A DNA stretch of 64,000 bases from Clostridium saccharoperbutylacetonicum N1-4(HMT) (GTDB lineage: Bacteria; Bacillota; Clostridia; Clostridiales; Clostridiaceae): NCBI RefSeq assembly GCF_000340885.1, contig NC_020291.1, forward strand, positions 5,517,001 to 5,581,000, given 5' to 3'. Under the pieces are notes generated by a model. The model saw only the letters and a list, made by a program, of their open reading frames with translations. It was not told the DNA's origin and did no database searches. The translations under genes were made by a program, and so were the position numbers. This document shows positions 62,477-64,000 of the stretch, one piece after another. The stretch's first letter is position 1. Every line of letters begins with the position of its first letter.

Positions 62477-62725
62477 TTAACCTCTTTTCACTAAAAAGTA
62501 AGAACCATGTTCAATAATTACTCCATTATCTCTAAACATAGATAATTTTTTCATTGCATAATTTTGAATTTGAATTTCCTCGAGTTTCGAATTTAATTTT
62601 TTATAAACTTCTTTGCAAATATCTTCTATTGTAAAATCACTTTCTCTATTTAAAATAGCAGTAAATATTATATAACTTGGACTTTCTATTAATTTTTCTT
62701 TCGAAATTTTTTCAAATTTACACAT
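62477..62725 (-). CDS. Small winged-helix-like protein
   Basis: The 82-residue protein shows a helix-helix-helix-wing pattern: FTIEDICKEVYKKLN, a linker, then AMKKLSMFRDNGVIIEHGSY, FLVKRG. It resembles small wHTH adaptors found beside unknown large proteins in defence-type loci. A GGGGAGG RBS supports the start at 62725. It follows the next gene by about 45 bp and is likely co-transcribed. No family name. Confidence 0.55.
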   Translation of the reverse strand: MCKFEKISKEKLIESPSYIIFTAILNRESDFTIEDICKEVYKKLNSKLEEIQIQNYAMKKLSMFRDNGVIIEHGSYFLVKRG

Positions 62726-62770
62726 GTAAATCCTCCCCATTATATTATATTTGTTTTATTATATTATATT

Positions 62771-63586
62771 TTAATTAGTCACATTTTCAAAAAAATTGTT
62801 TAATTCAACTGCAATATATCTTGCTAACCTATCTATAAATTCACTATATTTAAATTCCTCTTTCTTCTTTATATATATATGTACTACTGGGAAATTTAAT
62901 CCATCGCTTTGTAACATACTATGAATATTAGAGACTTCATCTAATATTTTCACATCCCCATCTATAACTATATATGGCATATTTGCTAACCCATAATTGG
63001 GTGATTTGAACTCTATAAAATAATGTTCTACTTTATCTTTGCACTCCGTGGTAAAAAAGTCATTTATAATTTCTTGCATTATACTATTAAAATCGCACAC
63101 ATCAGCAAAAAATGCTTCTATTAACATCTTAACATTAAACAAAAAAGAACCTTTTTTCATGTTGTCTTTATCTTTACATTTTTCTTCTATGTTACATACT
63201 AAATGATTAAAATAACTATTCAAACCTATACCATATTCTTTTAATTTTTTAAAATCAATATGTATGTTTTCTACTATCTTTTTATCCATTCTTATAAAAT
63301 GATTTGCATCTTTAACTATTGAATAAAATTGTTTTTTATTAGAAAGTAACTCTTCTAATTCATATTTTAACTTATTTTCAGTTTTATAACCTTCTAAATA
63401 AAAATATTGTTTCATTATTGATAATAACCATCCATCATCCCATTGTATTAATGCATTAAAATATTCTCTATTTGAAATAGTGATTTTTAATGGTTTCCAT
63501 AATCCTGAAATATCATTCGCCAGTCTATAATCTCCAGCTGGAACAATCGTTTCTTTTTTACGACTTCTTAAATAATTCATTATCAT
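62771..63586 (-). CDS. Unknown 271-residue protein
   Basis: No recognised domain. The N-terminus (TIVPAGDYRLANDISGLWKP) is followed by an alpha/beta region. LIEAFFADVCDFNSIMQEII and VEHYFIEFKSPNYG, then MPYIVIDGDVKILDE, appear as buried strands. The E-F-K triad in HYFIEFKSPN recalls the E-x-K of PD-(D/E)xK nucleases, with YIVIDGD as another acidic strand, but the order is not convincing. It forms an operon with the small wHTH-like gene and faces the DUF262 gene. Start uncertain by two codons. Confidence 0.5.
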   Translation of the reverse strand: MIMNYLRSRKKETIVPAGDYRLANDISGLWKPLKITISNREYFNALIQWDDGWLLSIMKQYFYLEGYKTENKLKYELEELLSNKKQFYSIVKDANHFIRMDKKIVENIHIDFKKLKEYGIGLNSYFNHLVCNIEEKCKDKDNMKKGSFLFNVKMLIEAFFADVCDFNSIMQEIINDFFTTECKDKVEHYFIEFKSPNYGLANMPYIVIDGDVKILDEVSNIHSMLQSDGLNFPVVHIYIKKKEEFKYSEFIDRLARYIAVELNNFFENVTN

Positions 63587-64000
63587 TTCATATATGCTAT
63601 CTTGTAATAAATGATCAGTCTTTATTACTCTATTTTAATATATCAATTCCCTTATTAATATATAACACAACCATAACACAACATGGGTAAAATTTTATAT
63701 AATAATACACAATCAAATAAAATTAAGAAACCTTCATACCTAGTAAAATAAAGCCTTCAAAAGCACTATAATATATGTTAAAATTCAAATCCAAGAACTC
63801 CAGGAACTTCAGAATTTTAAAAACAGTAATTGTTATTTTATGTATATTGTGCATTATCATCTAATTTAAATTCATTATTGGTGGCGCTACCCCGTAACAA
63901 CAAAAAAACACGACCACCTGTAAGCAGCTATTTAAGCCACATATTACTGATATCTTTTATTTTATGTACTCTTAATAGAATTAGCAATTTTGTTCTTTCG
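63587..64000. other. AT-rich end of the window
   Basis: No gene with an RBS was found apart from the partial repeat at 63908. The last 35 bases could be the end of a minus-strand gene that continues outside. Confidence 0.4.
63908..63943. repeat. Dispersed two-hairpin repeat, copy 13 (truncated)
   Basis: Only the left arm and loop of the variant type (CACGACCACCTGTAAGCAGC, then TATTTAAGCCACAT) are present, with the same A-rich flank as copy 10. The right arm and tail are missing. Confidence 0.85.

Noticed and set aside
1267..63943. The repeats as a CRISPR array
   Set aside because: Units are kilobases apart, with genes between them and no regular spacers.

Overview
The window is strongly AT-rich, has dense genes with strong GGAGG-type ribosome binding sites, and carries a Spo0E-like phosphatase, a sigma-54 catabolic operon, a biotin operon and a peptide-maturation family first defined in Clostridium botulinum. 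It looks like a chromosomal stretch of a saccharolytic Clostridium (Clostridium sensu stricto). The species is not determined. No rRNA, tRNA or CRISPR array was seen.

Layout. 1-3 kb: end of an SDR dehydrogenase, a Dabb protein, a homing-endonuclease relic, a MerR regulator and a second SDR. 3.9-13.1 kb: a minus-strand organic-acid catabolic operon (two D-2-hydroxyacid dehydrogenases, RraA-type protein, frameshifted TIM-barrel isomerase, amidohydrolase, DASS transporter). Facing it is a PrpR-type sigma-54 activator, with a -24/-12 promoter and a long palindromic activator site between them. 13.5-17.2 kb: a sugar-acid operon (P-loop kinase, ACS-type MFS transporter, KDPG aldolase, IclR regulator). 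17.8-22.8 kb: an XRE-regulated ABC exporter, an HxlR regulator, small genes and relics. 22.8-29.4 kb: an unusual pathway (type II dehydroquinase-like, VOC, ketopantoate-reductase-like, CoA-transferase, MaoC) around two paralogous AraC regulators that share exact 16-bp boxes. 29.5-37.6 kb: a graveyard of broken genes plus a DUF3791/DUF3990 toxin-antitoxin-like pair. 37.6-41.3 kb: a BirA-controlled cluster like B. subtilis yhfS-yhfT-yhfU with an added hot-dog protein. 42-49.6 kb: an ATP-grasp/LysR locus and a CitAB-type two-component system next to a KdgT-family carrier and malic enzyme. 50-56.2 kb: a CLI_3235/CcpM-type RiPP cluster with a 47-residue Cys-rich precursor that I located between the longer genes. 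56.6-60.5 kb: bioY-bioB-bioD-bioA behind a BirA operator. 61-63.6 kb: a DUF262 protein opposite two unknown genes.

Two features run through the whole window. (1) A dispersed two-hairpin repeat of about 75-90 bp occurs 13 times, always in the same orientation, mostly just after the 3' ends of minus-strand genes. Its tail is almost invariant (core GGCGAAGCGTGACC inside GGTGGA...TCCACC). Its first stem varies in sequence but keeps its pairing. (2) About twenty genes are broken by nonsense codons, frameshifts or truncation, including whole operons, so this is a region in active decay or with homopolymer errors in the assembly.

The items most worth follow-up are the repeat family, the RiPP cluster, the shared BirA promoter architecture of the two biotin loci, and the AraC-box regulon.
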